NCBI GenBank assembly: GCA_963757395.1
Contig: CAVWRK010000018.1
Span: 62,001-126,000, forward strand
Source of the DNA: DATAOG01 sp963757395
GTDB taxonomy: Bacteria; Pseudomonadota; Alphaproteobacteria; Geminicoccales; Geminicoccaceae
Length of the DNA stretch: 64,000 bases
Reading direction: 5' to 3'
In this document: in pieces, positions 1 through 7,936 of the stretch
Position numbering within the stretch: the first letter of the stretch is position 1
Layout: each line of letters starts with the position of its first letter
Position numbers and translations under genes: made by a program
Notes under the pieces: model-generated
Told to the model about the DNA's origin: nothing
The model's database searches: none
Seen by the model: the letters and a program-made list of their open reading frames with translations, nothing else

Positions 1-110
1 ACGAGTTCAAGCAGGCCGCAAACTATGTCCTTGCCCTCTCGGACGAGCAGATCGAGGCGCTGATTGCCAGGGGGCAGTTCTCGGAGTTTGCCAGCGATGA
101 CCGACGATAA
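1..110 (+). CDS. RelE/HigB-family toxin, C-terminal fragment (cut by window edge)
   Basis: Reading from base 3, 35 codons are open to a TAA at 108-110. The tail (ending FSEFASDDRR) fits the C-terminus of RelE/HigB-type mRNA interferases, and the next gene is an XRE antitoxin whose ATG lies inside this gene, 14 bases before its end. That toxin-first, overlapping layout is typical of higBA-type operons. The catalytic part is outside the window, so the family call rests mainly on the neighbour and layout. Confidence 0.55.
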   Translation, partial: EFKQAANYVLALSDEQIEALIARGQFSEFASDDRR

Positions 111-420
111 GAACTACCGGAGTGAGGCGTTCGCAGCCATCCATGAGACCATGGAGGCGCTGCACGGCGTCGGCGCGATCGACCAGCGGACCATGCGCGA
201 GTTCGACGAAGCCTGCCTCACCCCGGTGCGGACGCTGTCACCCGAGGAGATCCGGAAGATTCGCGAACGCGAGCATGTCTCGCAGCCCGTGTTCGCCCGC
301 TATCTCAACGTCTCGAGGAACCTAGTCTCCGATTGGGAGCGCGGCGTCAAGAAGCCCGGCGGGCCGGCCTTGCGGCTGCTCACCGTGGTGCAGGAGAAAG
401 GGCTCCGGGCGATCGCCTGA
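97..420 (+). CDS. HigA/XRE-type antitoxin
   Basis: A 107-residue helix-turn-helix protein of the HigA2/NadS-like antitoxin kind. The N-terminal half is a helical toxin-binding region. The C-terminal half carries a Cro/C1-type HTH, with VFARYLNVSRNLVSDWERG as turn and recognition helix (about residues 67-85) and KKPGGPALRLL after it, a hallmark of this family. The ATG at 97 is preferred over an upstream in-frame start at 64 because it overlaps the toxin stop, which gives translational coupling. The protein is expected to neutralise the upstream toxin and repress the operon. No lesion is visible; it is the least damaged hig antitoxin in the window. Confidence 0.8.
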   Translation: MTDDKNYRSEAFAAIHETMEALHGVGAIDQRTMREFDEACLTPVRTLSPEEIRKIREREHVSQPVFARYLNVSRNLVSDWERGVKKPGGPALRLLTVVQEKGLRAIA

Positions 421-452
421 GCACCGCGTCCGGTAAGCGATCCCGGGCGAGC

Positions 453-2480
453 TTACGCGAAGCCCGCCTTGCGCAGGCCTTCGGCGTAGTGCTCGGCATC
501 CGCGGGGCGCCGGAACGGGTCCATCGCGACCAGCCAGTCGATGCAGCTGGTGCCCTCGGGAAAGAGGCCGCGCGCCAGCTGGCGGCGGTGATGGCGGTAG
601 ACCGTGTCGCGATGGCCGGGACAGGCCTCGACGTCGCCGAGATGGGCGTAGGCGGCGGCGATGAAGGCGGGCGTGTTGCAGAGCGCCTCGGGTGCTTGCG
701 CCATCGTCGCGATCGCCTCGTCGTGCAGGCGGGCGCTGAACAGCGCGATCCCGGCGAAGGCCGTGTACCACTCCGGGTGGTGCGGGGCGAGGCGGAGCGC
801 GCTGCGGCCGGCCTCGACCGCGAGCCCGGGCTCGCCGATCAGCGCCATGGCGGCGGCGGCGTGGGCGAGCACGTCGGCATCGTTCGGATTGAGCTCGAGC
901 GCGCGCAGCAATTGCCTGCGGGCGCCCTCGTAGTCGCGGCCGTAGAGCTTGGCGACGCCGAGCACGCAATGCGCGCGGTGATCCCGATCGTCGAGCTCGA
1001 TCGCCTTTTGCGCCAGATCGAGCGCCTCCTGACGCAGGAAGAACCAGTGGTTCCAGGAAAAGCAGGCCCACTCGTTCAGATAGGCCATGGCGAGGCCGAC
1101 GTAGGCGCGCGCGAACTGCGGGTCCCGGGCCACGGCCTGCTGGAAGCAGCCGCGCGCGTCGGCGAGCGCCGCGAGGTCGGGCCGCTTCAGCGCGCTCCAG
1201 CCGCGCAGCCAGAGATCGTAGGCCGCGAGGTCGCTCGGCCGCCGGCGCCGGGCGAGTTCGAGCCGGGATTCCTCGATCCGGCCGACCGCGGTGCCGACGA
1301 TCCGGCGGACCATCTCGTCCTGGAGGTCGAAGACCTGGCCCCTGGCGCCGTCGTAGCGCTCGGCCCAGAGTTGGCGTGCGCTAGCGGTCTCGACCAGGCG
1401 GGCGGTGATCCGCAGGCGCTCGCCGGCGGTCCTGAGGCTGCCGCCCAGCACGTAGGTCGTGCCGAGCTCGCGCCCGATCCGCTCCGGCGCCAGCGCGCTC
1501 GTGCGGTAGGCCAACGCGGTCGCCGGCGCGATCACGTCGAGCTCGCGAAAGCGGCCGAGCTCGGTCGCGATGTCCTCGGCCAGGCCGTCGCCGAGATGGC
1601 GATCCGCGTCGTCGGCGGCAAAGGCCAGCACCGCGATCGCCGGCCGCCCGGAGGGCTCGGCTCTGCGGCGCGCGCGATCCGCGGCCGCGGTCTGGAGCAC
1701 CGCCCCGCGCTCGGGCAGATTGTCCCCCTCGGGGCCGGGCGGAGCCTCCGGCAGCAGCCTCGAGAGCTCGGCGCGCAGCCGCAGGGTCTCGGGCGCCGGC
1801 GCGACGCCGAGCTCGCGCTCGAGCAGCTCGCGGCAGCGCCGGTACTGGTCGAGCGCCGAGCCGACCCGGTCCTGGTACATGTACAGCCGGATCAGCGCGC
1901 GGTGGACGCCCTCCTGCAGCGGGTCGAGCGCCAGCAGCCGCAGTGCTGTCTGGATCGCGCGCTCGATCGCGCCGGTCACGACATAGTGGTCGAGCAGACG
2001 CTGCAGCGTCTGCTGCAGGATCTCGTCCAGCCGCCGGCGCTCGGTCGCGAGCCAGTCCTCGAACGCCTCGCCGGCGCCGGCAAAGCCGTCGAGCAGGGGG
2101 CCGCGATGGAGGTCAGCCGCCCGCTCCAGGGTCTCGGGCGTGCCGTCGGCGGCGAGCCGCTCGAACAGCCGGGCGTCGACCTCGACCAGGCTCAGTCGGA
2201 TCGCGATCTGGTCGGCCTCGGCGGCGACGCAGTCCCTGACGGCGGCGGGCAGGGCCGCGCGCAGGCGCGAGAGCGTTTTCCTGAGGTTGGCGCGCGCCTC
2301 GGCCTCGGGCCGGTCGTCCCAGAAAAGCGCGGCCAGCTGGTCGCGCCGCTGCGCCCGGGCCGCGTTCACCGCCAGATAAGCGAGCAGCGCCCGCACCTTG
2401 CGGGTCGGGAAAGTCAGCGGCGCGCCGGCGGCCGAGCGGCACTCGAAGCCGCCGAGCAGACTGAGGTGGAGGAGCGTCAT
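453..2480 (-). CDS. SARP/BTAD-type transcriptional regulator with TolB-like and TPR regions
   Basis: A 675-residue regulator in three parts. Residues 1-90 form a winged-helix OmpR/SARP-like DNA-binding domain (LSLLGGFECRS start, RKVRALLAYLA). Residues 95-240 are a bacterial transcriptional activation domain (BTAD), ending near VAPAPETLRLRAELSRLL. From about 285 a TolB-like region (RPAIAVLAFAADD, YVLGGSLR) leads into C-terminal TPR-like helices (AHCVLGVAKLYGRDYEGARR). Proteins of this build in alphaproteobacteria are often fused to or replace cyclase regulators; the ligand is unknown. It is divergent from the methyltransferase 117 bases away, so it may control that gene. The start is the first ATG before the winged helix. 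Confidence 0.8.
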   Translation of the reverse strand: MTLLHLSLLGGFECRSAAGAPLTFPTRKVRALLAYLAVNAARAQRRDQLAALFWDDRPEAEARANLRKTLSRLRAALPAAVRDCVAAEADQIAIRLSLVEVDARLFERLAADGTPETLERAADLHRGPLLDGFAGAGEAFEDWLATERRRLDEILQQTLQRLLDHYVVTGAIERAIQTALRLLALDPLQEGVHRALIRLYMYQDRVGSALDQYRRCRELLERELGVAPAPETLRLRAELSRLLPEAPPGPEGDNLPERGAVLQTAAADRARRRAEPSGRPAIAVLAFAADDADRHLGDGLAEDIATELGRFRELDVIAPATALAYRTSALAPERIGRELGTTYVLGGSLRTAGERLRITARLVETASARQLWAERYDGARGQVFDLQDEMVRRIVGTAVGRIEESRLELARRRRPSDLAAYDLWLRGWSALKRPDLAALADARGCFQQAVARDPQFARAYVGLAMAYLNEWACFSWNHWFFLRQEALDLAQKAIELDDRDHRAHCVLGVAKLYGRDYEGARRQLLRALELNPNDADVLAHAAAAMALIGEPGLAVEAGRSALRLAPHHPEWYTAFAGIALFSARLHDEAIATMAQAPEALCNTPAFIAAAYAHLGDVEACPGHRDTVYRHHRRQLARGLFPEGTSCIDWLVAMDPFRRPADAEHYAEGLRKAGFA

Positions 2481-2597
2481 CGGCCAGAGCCTCTCGCGAC
2501 CAGCGCATGCTGCCCGCTTGTCCCGCTCTTGTCACGCCGGCGGGGACGCCCGCCCGCCAGGATGGCCGCAGAACCGACCCAACGGAGGTGTCAGGTC

Positions 2598-3422
2598 ATG
2601 TTGGCAGCAGCAGACCACGAGGATGCCGCGATCGAGCGCGGCCAGGTCACGCGCAGCGCGGCCGAGGTGTATGAGGAGTTCTTCGTCCCGGCGCTGTTCC
2701 GGGAATGGGCGCCGCGGGTCGCGGCAGCGGCTGGCGTCCGCCCCGGCCAGAAGGTGCTGGACGTCGCCTGCGGCACCGGCGTGCTGACGCGTGAAGTCGC
2801 GAGCCGCGCCGGACCGGAGGGCGAAGTCGCCGGCCTCGACCGCAACGAGGGCATGCTCGCGGTCGCAAGGCGCATGGCCCACGGCATCGCCTGGCGCGAG
2901 GGCCTGGCCGAGGCCCTGCCCTATGACGCCGGCCAGTTCGACGCGGTGGTCAGCCAGTTCGGGCTGATGTTCTTCGACGACCGGCAGCGCGCGCTCGAGG
3001 AGATGCTGCGGGTGCTGCGGCCCGGCGGGAAGCTCGCGGTCGCGGTCTGGGACCGGCTCGAGACCTCGCCCGGCTACGCCCAGATGACCGCGCTGCTCCA
3101 GCGCCTGTTCGGGGAGGCGGTCGCTGCCGGGCTGCGCGCGCCCTTCGTGCTCGGCGATCCGGCCGGGCTCCGGTCTCTGTTCGCCGCCGCCGGCATGCCC
3201 GACGTCCAGATCGCGACCGAGACCGGCAGCGCGCGCTTCCCCTCGATCGAGGCCTGGGTGCACACCGACGTCAAGGGCTGGACGCTGGCCGACATGATCG
3301 ACGATGCGCAATACCAGCTACTGCTGCAGGCGGCGCAGACGGAGCTCGAGCGCTTCACGGTCGCCGATGGCAGCGTCGCCTTCGCCTCGCCCGCCCATAT
3401 CGTGACCGCGATCAAGCGCTGA
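2598..3422 (+). CDS. Class I SAM-dependent methyltransferase
   Basis: A 274-residue methyltransferase of the UbiE/ArsM-like superfamily. Motif I is VLDVACGTGVLTREVA (near residue 54), followed by the acidic loop AGLDRNEGML, motif II around DAVVSQFGLMFF and motif III LRPGGKLAVAVWD. The substrate cannot be told from sequence. ATG 2598 is chosen because a strong GGAGG lies 9 bases upstream (2584-2588) and the homologous region starts just after it; the same frame is open much further upstream but that part is antisense to the BTAD gene. It is divergent from that regulator and convergent with nirK. Confidence 0.85.
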   Translation: MLAAADHEDAAIERGQVTRSAAEVYEEFFVPALFREWAPRVAAAAGVRPGQKVLDVACGTGVLTREVASRAGPEGEVAGLDRNEGMLAVARRMAHGIAWREGLAEALPYDAGQFDAVVSQFGLMFFDDRQRALEEMLRVLRPGGKLAVAVWDRLETSPGYAQMTALLQRLFGEAVAAGLRAPFVLGDPAGLRSLFAAAGMPDVQIATETGSARFPSIEAWVHTDVKGWTLADMIDDAQYQLLLQAAQTELERFTVADGSVAFASPAHIVTAIKR

Positions 3423-3429
3423 GAGCACG

Positions 3430-3459
3430 AGGCACGGGCGTTCCCCGGCGCTCGTGCCT
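3430..3459. terminator. Candidate bidirectional terminator hairpin between methyltransferase and nirK
   Basis: An 11-bp inverted repeat (AGGCACGGGCG / CGCTCGTGCCT, one G-U pair in RNA) closes an 8-base loop and sits between two convergent stop codons at 3422 and 3491. There is no T-run on either side, so intrinsic termination is not certain; the placement is the main support. Confidence 0.5.
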
Positions 3460-3490
3460 GTGACCTCGGTTGATCCGGGGGCCGGCCGGG

Positions 3491-4537
3491 CTACTCGGCG
3501 AGGCCCAGCTGGGCCGGTGTGTCGACGTGGAAGACCGCGGGGTTCTCCGGCCCTTCCACGTCGAGGTAGCCGACCAGACCGCGTTCGATCCGTGAGAGGG
3601 CGTGGTCGACCAGCAGGTAGCGGCCGGGCACCTCGAGGGTCAGCTCGGCGATCGTGGCGCCGCCCGGTGCCACCGTCACGGTCTGGACGTCGGGCGTCGC
3701 CGCGCCGGTGACCGACCCGAGCTGATACACCCGGTCGAAGATCTCGCCGATCACGTGGAACGACGAGCTCTTGTTCGGGCCGCCGACACCGAAGAAGATC
3801 CGCATCTTGTCGCCGACCTTGGCCCGCAGCGGGTGCTCCGTCTTCAGACCCTGCACCGAGCCGTTGAAGACATAGTACTCGGGCCGCTCGTCGAGCAGCT
3901 TCTCGTAGCTTTCGGTCAACTCGCCCGTGGTGCCGACCGCCTCCTCGGTATAGATCTCGCCCTGCATGACGTAGAACTCGTGGTCGACCGGCGGCAGGCC
4001 TTCCTCCGGCTCGACCAGGATCAGGCCGTACATGCCGTTGGCGATGTGCTGGGCGACCATCGGCGTCGCGCAATGGTAGACGTAGAGGCCAGGCTTCAAG
4101 GCCTTGAACGTGAAGCCGGTCATGCTGCCCGGCTCGGTCATGGTCGCCTTGGCGCCTCCGCCCGGGCCGGTCACCGCATGGAAGTCGACGTTGTGGTTCA
4201 TCCAGCTGTCGTCGCGGTTCTTCATCGTGACCTCGACGGTGTCGCCGACCCGCACCCGGACCATCGGCCCGGGAATCTTGCCGCCGAAGGTCCAGTAGCG
4301 GTAGGTCGTGCCCTCGTCGAGCTGGCCCAGGAGCTCGACCGCTTCGAGCTCGACCTTGACGGTCCGGGCCTCGCGGCGTGTGATCGGCGCCGGCAGATCG
4401 TCCGGCGCACGCACGATGCTGACCGCCTGGGCGTCCTCGGCGGTCGCGGGCAAGGCCCAGGTGCCGATCCCGAGGGCGCCGCCGAGGGCCAGCGCGCCGG
4501 CGGTCATAACCAGACGATGGCGATTGAGTGGTCGCAT
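3491..4537 (-). CDS. nirK: Copper-containing nitrite reductase, AniA-like (class II)
   Basis: A 348-residue two-cupredoxin enzyme that reduces nitrite to NO in the periplasm. A signal peptide spans about residues 1-33. Copper ligands are readable by alignment to known NirK: NHNVDFH gives type 1 His115, catalytic Asp118 and type 2 His120; YHCATPMVAQHIANGM gives His155 (type 2), Cys156, His164 and Met169 (type 1). His261 (SSFHVIGE) is the second catalytic histidine and His312 (VDHAL) the last type 2 ligand. The spacing between Cys156 and His164 and the sequence GLILVEPEEGLP are AniA-like. A good AAGGAG site precedes the ATG. An FNR/NnrR-type palindrome lies 59-72 bases upstream, fitting low-oxygen or NO control. 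No nirV or nor genes are adjacent. Confidence 0.95.
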   Translation of the reverse strand: MRPLNRHRLVMTAGALALGGALGIGTWALPATAEDAQAVSIVRAPDDLPAPITRREARTVKVELEAVELLGQLDEGTTYRYWTFGGKIPGPMVRVRVGDTVEVTMKNRDDSWMNHNVDFHAVTGPGGGAKATMTEPGSMTGFTFKALKPGLYVYHCATPMVAQHIANGMYGLILVEPEEGLPPVDHEFYVMQGEIYTEEAVGTTGELTESYEKLLDERPEYYVFNGSVQGLKTEHPLRAKVGDKMRIFFGVGGPNKSSSFHVIGEIFDRVYQLGSVTGAATPDVQTVTVAPGGATIAELTLEVPGRYLLVDHALSRIERGLVGYLDVEGPENPAVFHVDTPAQLGLAE

Positions 4538-4595
4538 GGCCCTGCTCCTTCTGAGGTCCTGCGCCCAACTCTGCGCCCGCCCGGCTTGCGCTTGT

Positions 4596-4609
4596 TTGAG
4601 CTAGCGCAA
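4596..4609. promoter_or_regulatory. FNR/NnrR-type operator upstream of nirK
   Basis: TTGAGCTAGCGCAA matches the TTG-N8-CAA half-site layout bound by FNR/CRP-family regulators (FNR, NnrR, Dnr). The site is the only such palindrome between nirK and the next gene and lies 59-72 bases before the nirK ATG, where an activator would be expected. The identity of the regulator is inference. Confidence 0.65.
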
Positions 4610-4758
4610 ACGACGGCAAATATTTTCCGGGTCAGGCAACGCCGGCGGGCCGGCTGCAGGATCCTGCGGCCGGCAGGGGCGGGTCGAGATGGGCGGGGAC
4701 CCGCCAGCCGACCTGTCGGGGGGCCGAGCCGTGGTCCGGCGCGCGGCCTCCTGCCGGC

Positions 4759-5647
4759 TCAGCCCCAGCCGAGCCGGCGCAGGTAGTCGCGATTGGCCCG
4801 GGCGATCGGCAGGGGCTTGTCGGGCGGGGCGGGATACATGTCCTGCTCGACCACGACGAAGCCCTGGAAGTCGACCTCGCGCAGCAGCTCGCCAAACCCG
4901 GAAAAATCGATCGCGCCGCGATCGAGCTCGCAGAACACGCCGCGCGCGACCGCCGCTGCGAACGGCAGCCCGTCGCGTCGTGCCTCTGCCAGCACCGCCG
5001 GGTCGACGCTCTTGACGTGCAGATAGTCGAGCCGGCTCTCATGCTTGCGCATGAAGCGGGTGGCATCGCCGCCGGCGTAGACGTGATGGCCGGTATCGAA
5101 GCCGAGCCGGACGAGATCGGGGTCGGTTTCGGCGAGCAGGCGCTCGATCTGAGGCTCGGTCTCGACGTGGGTCTCGGCGTGCGGGTGATAGGCGAGCGTC
5201 AGGCCGAAGCGCTCGCGCGCGAGCCTCGCGGCCCGTTCGGTGGTCAGGACCAGGCGCCGCCAGGCCTCGTCGTCCAGCTCGCGCGGCTGCCGGAGCGCAC
5301 CCGAGTGCAGGTCGGTGTACATGTCGTCGATCAGCACCAGGTGCCGGGCGCCCAGCTTCTTCAGCAATCCGCCGGCGGTCTCGATCTGGCGCTCGAGCTC
5401 CGGCCAGATGCCCGGATCCTCGAGCGGCAGCATGACCACCTGGCCGCAGGCGCCAAGTCCGCGCGCCTGGAGCTCGGCCGCGAGCGCTTCCGGCTCGCCC
5501 GGCAGATAGCCGACCGGGCCGAGCTCGGTCCAGCGGTAGCCGGCGGCGGCCGCCTCGTCCAGATAACGGCGCCAGCCGATCTGCCGGTCGTCCGCGGCAA
5601 ACCAGACGCCCCACGAGTTCGGGCGCGGTCGCGATCTCGAGCTGCAT
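4759..5647 (-). CDS. IolE-like sugar isomerase/dehydratase (TIM barrel), with frameshift
   Basis: Together two frames encode a protein of about 295 residues of the xylose-isomerase-like TIM-barrel family, closest in style to IolE-type (inosose dehydratase-like) enzymes. ATG 5647, with GGAGGGAG before it, starts MQLEIATAP; the family's next residues (NSWGVWFAADDRQ) are found one frame away and run on to the stop at 4759. One extra C in a CCC run (plus-strand GGG 5621-5623) explains the break. Recognisable parts are TIM-barrel motifs YHPHAETHVET, GFDTGHHVYAGGD, DYLHVKSVD and CELDRGAIDF. The gene lies 14 bases downstream of the iolG-like gene, so both form one operon. The slip may be a sequencing error. 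Confidence 0.7.
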
Positions 5648-5661
5648 GGCTCCCTCCGGGC

Positions 5662-6660
5662 TCAATACTGGATCGATACGGGCTGGCCGGTCCTGGCCGA
5701 GCGCAGCGCGGCGTCGGCCAGGACCAGCGCCCGACGGCCGTCCTCGGCGGTGATCAGCGGCTCGGCGCCATGCCTGACCACGTCGGCGAAGTGATCGAGC
5801 GCCAGCCGGTAGGCCTCGGCATAACGCTCGGTGAAAAAATACGGCAAGACGTCGCTGCGCACGGCCGCGGCGTCGTAGCGCTCCAGGGTCGTGCGGCGGA
5901 GGTTGCCGGAGCGCAGCATGCCGCCCGAGCCCAGGACCTCGATCCGCTGGTCGTAGCCGTAGGTCGCGCGCCAGCTGTTGTTGATCTGGCAGAGCCGGCC
6001 GCTCGCCGTCCGCAGCACCGCGACCGCGGTATCGACCTCGTTCAGCTCGCGGAAGGCGGGCTCGATCAGGCAGCTCGCCATCGCGAACACCTCGACCGGC
6101 TCCTCGCCCAGCAGCCAGCGGGCCATGTCGACGTCGTGGACCATGGTCTCGAGGAAGAGCGCGCCGGGCGAGGTCTCGAGATAGGCGACCGGCGGCGGCT
6201 CCGGGTCGCGCGAGGTGATGCTGACCAGCTCGACCCGACCGGCCTCGCCGGTGCGCAGCGCCCGCTCCAGGGCGGCGTGGTTGGGATCGAAGCGCCGGTT
6301 GAAATCGACGAACACCGGCACGCCCCTACCCTCGATCGCGCGCAGGCAGGCGTTGGCCCGGCCGAGATCGAGGTCGAGCGGCTTCTCGCAGAACACCGGC
6401 TTGCCAGCCTCGACCGCGCGCAGGATCAGCTCGGCATGCGTGCTCGACGACGACGCGATCAGCACCGCATCGATCGCCGGCTCGCGCATCGCGGCCCCGA
6501 CATCGGCGCCGGGCCTGGCGCCGTAGGGCTCAGCCAGGCGGGTCGCCGCCTCGAGGTTGACGTCGACCACACTCGCCAGCCGCAGGTCCGGATGCTCGGC
6601 GATGCGCCGGGCATGGACCGCGGCGATCCGGCCGGCGCCGATCAGGCAGATGTTGAGCAT
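5662..6660 (-). CDS. iolG: Inositol 2-dehydrogenase-like Gfo/Idh/MocA oxidoreductase
   Basis: A 332-residue Gfo/Idh/MocA-family NAD-dependent dehydrogenase. The Rossmann fingerprint is at the N-terminus (ICLIGAGRIAAVHARRIA). CEKPLDLDL carries the family's catalytic lysine, and ETMVHDVDMARWLLGEEP the HDxD-type His/Asp pair. By length and motifs it fits IolG, which oxidises myo-inositol to scyllo-inosose. The downstream IolE-like gene supports this, though other sugar substrates are possible. The ATG at 6660 is used because the Rossmann strand begins right after it; an in-frame ATG at 6726 would add 22 unlikely residues. Confidence 0.8.
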   Translation of the reverse strand: MLNICLIGAGRIAAVHARRIAEHPDLRLASVVDVNLEAATRLAEPYGARPGADVGAAMREPAIDAVLIASSSSTHAELILRAVEAGKPVFCEKPLDLDLGRANACLRAIEGRGVPVFVDFNRRFDPNHAALERALRTGEAGRVELVSITSRDPEPPPVAYLETSPGALFLETMVHDVDMARWLLGEEPVEVFAMASCLIEPAFRELNEVDTAVAVLRTASGRLCQINNSWRATYGYDQRIEVLGSGGMLRSGNLRRTTLERYDAAAVRSDVLPYFFTERYAEAYRLALDHFADVVRHGAEPLITAEDGRRALVLADAALRSARTGQPVSIQY

Positions 6661-6804
6661 GAGGTCGCCCTCTCCCGACGTCGGCCGCGCGCGGCGCGCT
6701 TGTGCGATCTTGCCGGTCCGCGGCATTCTGCCGTCAGAGCGCCGGTCTCACAATCCGTCTCTTGCCGGCGCCTGGGGCCCAAGAGCGTCTCCGGAGGCAG
6801 CGCC

Positions 6805-7776
6805 ATGCTGCACGTCTATTACCTCGAGGATGGCCGGCTCAAGAGCGTGGATCCCACCGACGGCGAGCTGGAGCTGCCCGAGCGGACGGTGTGGCTCGAC
6901 CTGCTGCAGCCGACCGGAGCCGAGGAGACCGCGATCGAGCGGGCGTTGGGCGTCGAGGTGCCGACCCGGGAGGAGATGAAGGAGATCGAGGCCTCGAGCC
7001 GCCTCTATCGGGAAGACGGGGCGCTGTTCATGACCGCGACCCTGGTCGCCAAGGCGGACACCGAGGCGCCGGAGAGCACGGCTTTGACCTTCATCCTGGC
7101 GGGCGAGCGGCTGGTCACCGTGCGCTACGCCGATCCGCTGCCGTTCCGCGCGTTCACGACCTTTGCGCTCCGCCATCCGAATGCGTGCAGCGATGGCGAT
7201 GCGATCTTCAACGGCCTGCTCGAGGCGATCATCGATCGGACCGCCGACATCCTCGAGGCGGTCGGCGCCGATCTCGACCGGATGTCGCGCGACGTCTTCT
7301 CCCGCAGCAGCGGCGAGACCAGCCGCGACTTCCAGAAGCTGCTCACCCGGATCGGACGGGCCGGCGATCTGGCCAGCAAGGCGCGCGAGAGCCTGGTCAG
7401 CCTCGGCCGCCTGCTGGCGTTCGCGATCCAGGGCAGCCAGGCGCGCGGACGCAAAGGCAGCGGCTCGCGCCTCAAGACCATCGGCCGCGATGTCGCTTCG
7501 CTGAGCGACCACGCCTCGTTCCTGAACAACAAGGTCAACTTCCTGCTCGACGCCACGCTCGGCATGATCAACATCGAGCAGAACGCGATCATCAAGATCT
7601 TCTCGGTCGCGGCGGTGGTGTTCCTGCCGCCGACCCTGATCGCCAGCATCTACGGTATGAATTTCACCGACATGCCGGAGCTCGGCTGGCCGTTTGGCTA
7701 CCCGCTGGCGCTCGCCTTGATGATCGTTTCGGCGATCCTGCCCTACTGGTACTTCAAGCGCCGCGGCTGGCTGTAG
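6805..7776 (+). CDS. corA: CorA-family divalent cation transporter
   Basis: A 323-residue CorA/ZntB-superfamily channel. The long N-terminal cytoplasmic domain ends in a helical stalk. Two C-terminal membrane helices follow, joined by the diagnostic YGMN motif (residue 283 onward) and the loop FTDMPELGWPFGYP. The C-terminus is positively charged (FKRRGWL), as usual. The substrate is probably Mg2+, but the negative charge normally seen in the CorA loop (MPE) is present only in part, so ZntB-like use is not excluded. GGAGG stands 7 bases before the ATG. The gene stands alone. Confidence 0.88.
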   Translation: MLHVYYLEDGRLKSVDPTDGELELPERTVWLDLLQPTGAEETAIERALGVEVPTREEMKEIEASSRLYREDGALFMTATLVAKADTEAPESTALTFILAGERLVTVRYADPLPFRAFTTFALRHPNACSDGDAIFNGLLEAIIDRTADILEAVGADLDRMSRDVFSRSSGETSRDFQKLLTRIGRAGDLASKARESLVSLGRLLAFAIQGSQARGRKGSGSRLKTIGRDVASLSDHASFLNNKVNFLLDATLGMINIEQNAIIKIFSVAAVVFLPPTLIASIYGMNFTDMPELGWPFGYPLALALMIVSAILPYWYFKRRGWL

Positions 7777-7936
7777 CGGTCGAGATCCAACGGAAGGTCT
7801 GAAGCGCGCGGCTTTCGGCGGCGCTGGCCGCAATTCCGCCTTTGGCATGCTGGTCGCCCCGAAGCACCGCTTCGCGGCCTCCTCGATCCTGGCCAGATTC
7901 CTTCCTCGGGCGTTTTGGGGCAGGCAGCGTCATCAC

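Noticed and set aside
333..2597. Open frame running upstream of the methyltransferase start
   Set aside because: It is antisense to the conserved BTAD regulator and has no family sequence; the true start has its own GGAGG at 2584.
5017..6804. Long open frame upstream of corA
   Set aside because: Antisense to the iolG/iolE-like genes; corA homology begins at ATG 6805 with a ribosome-binding site.
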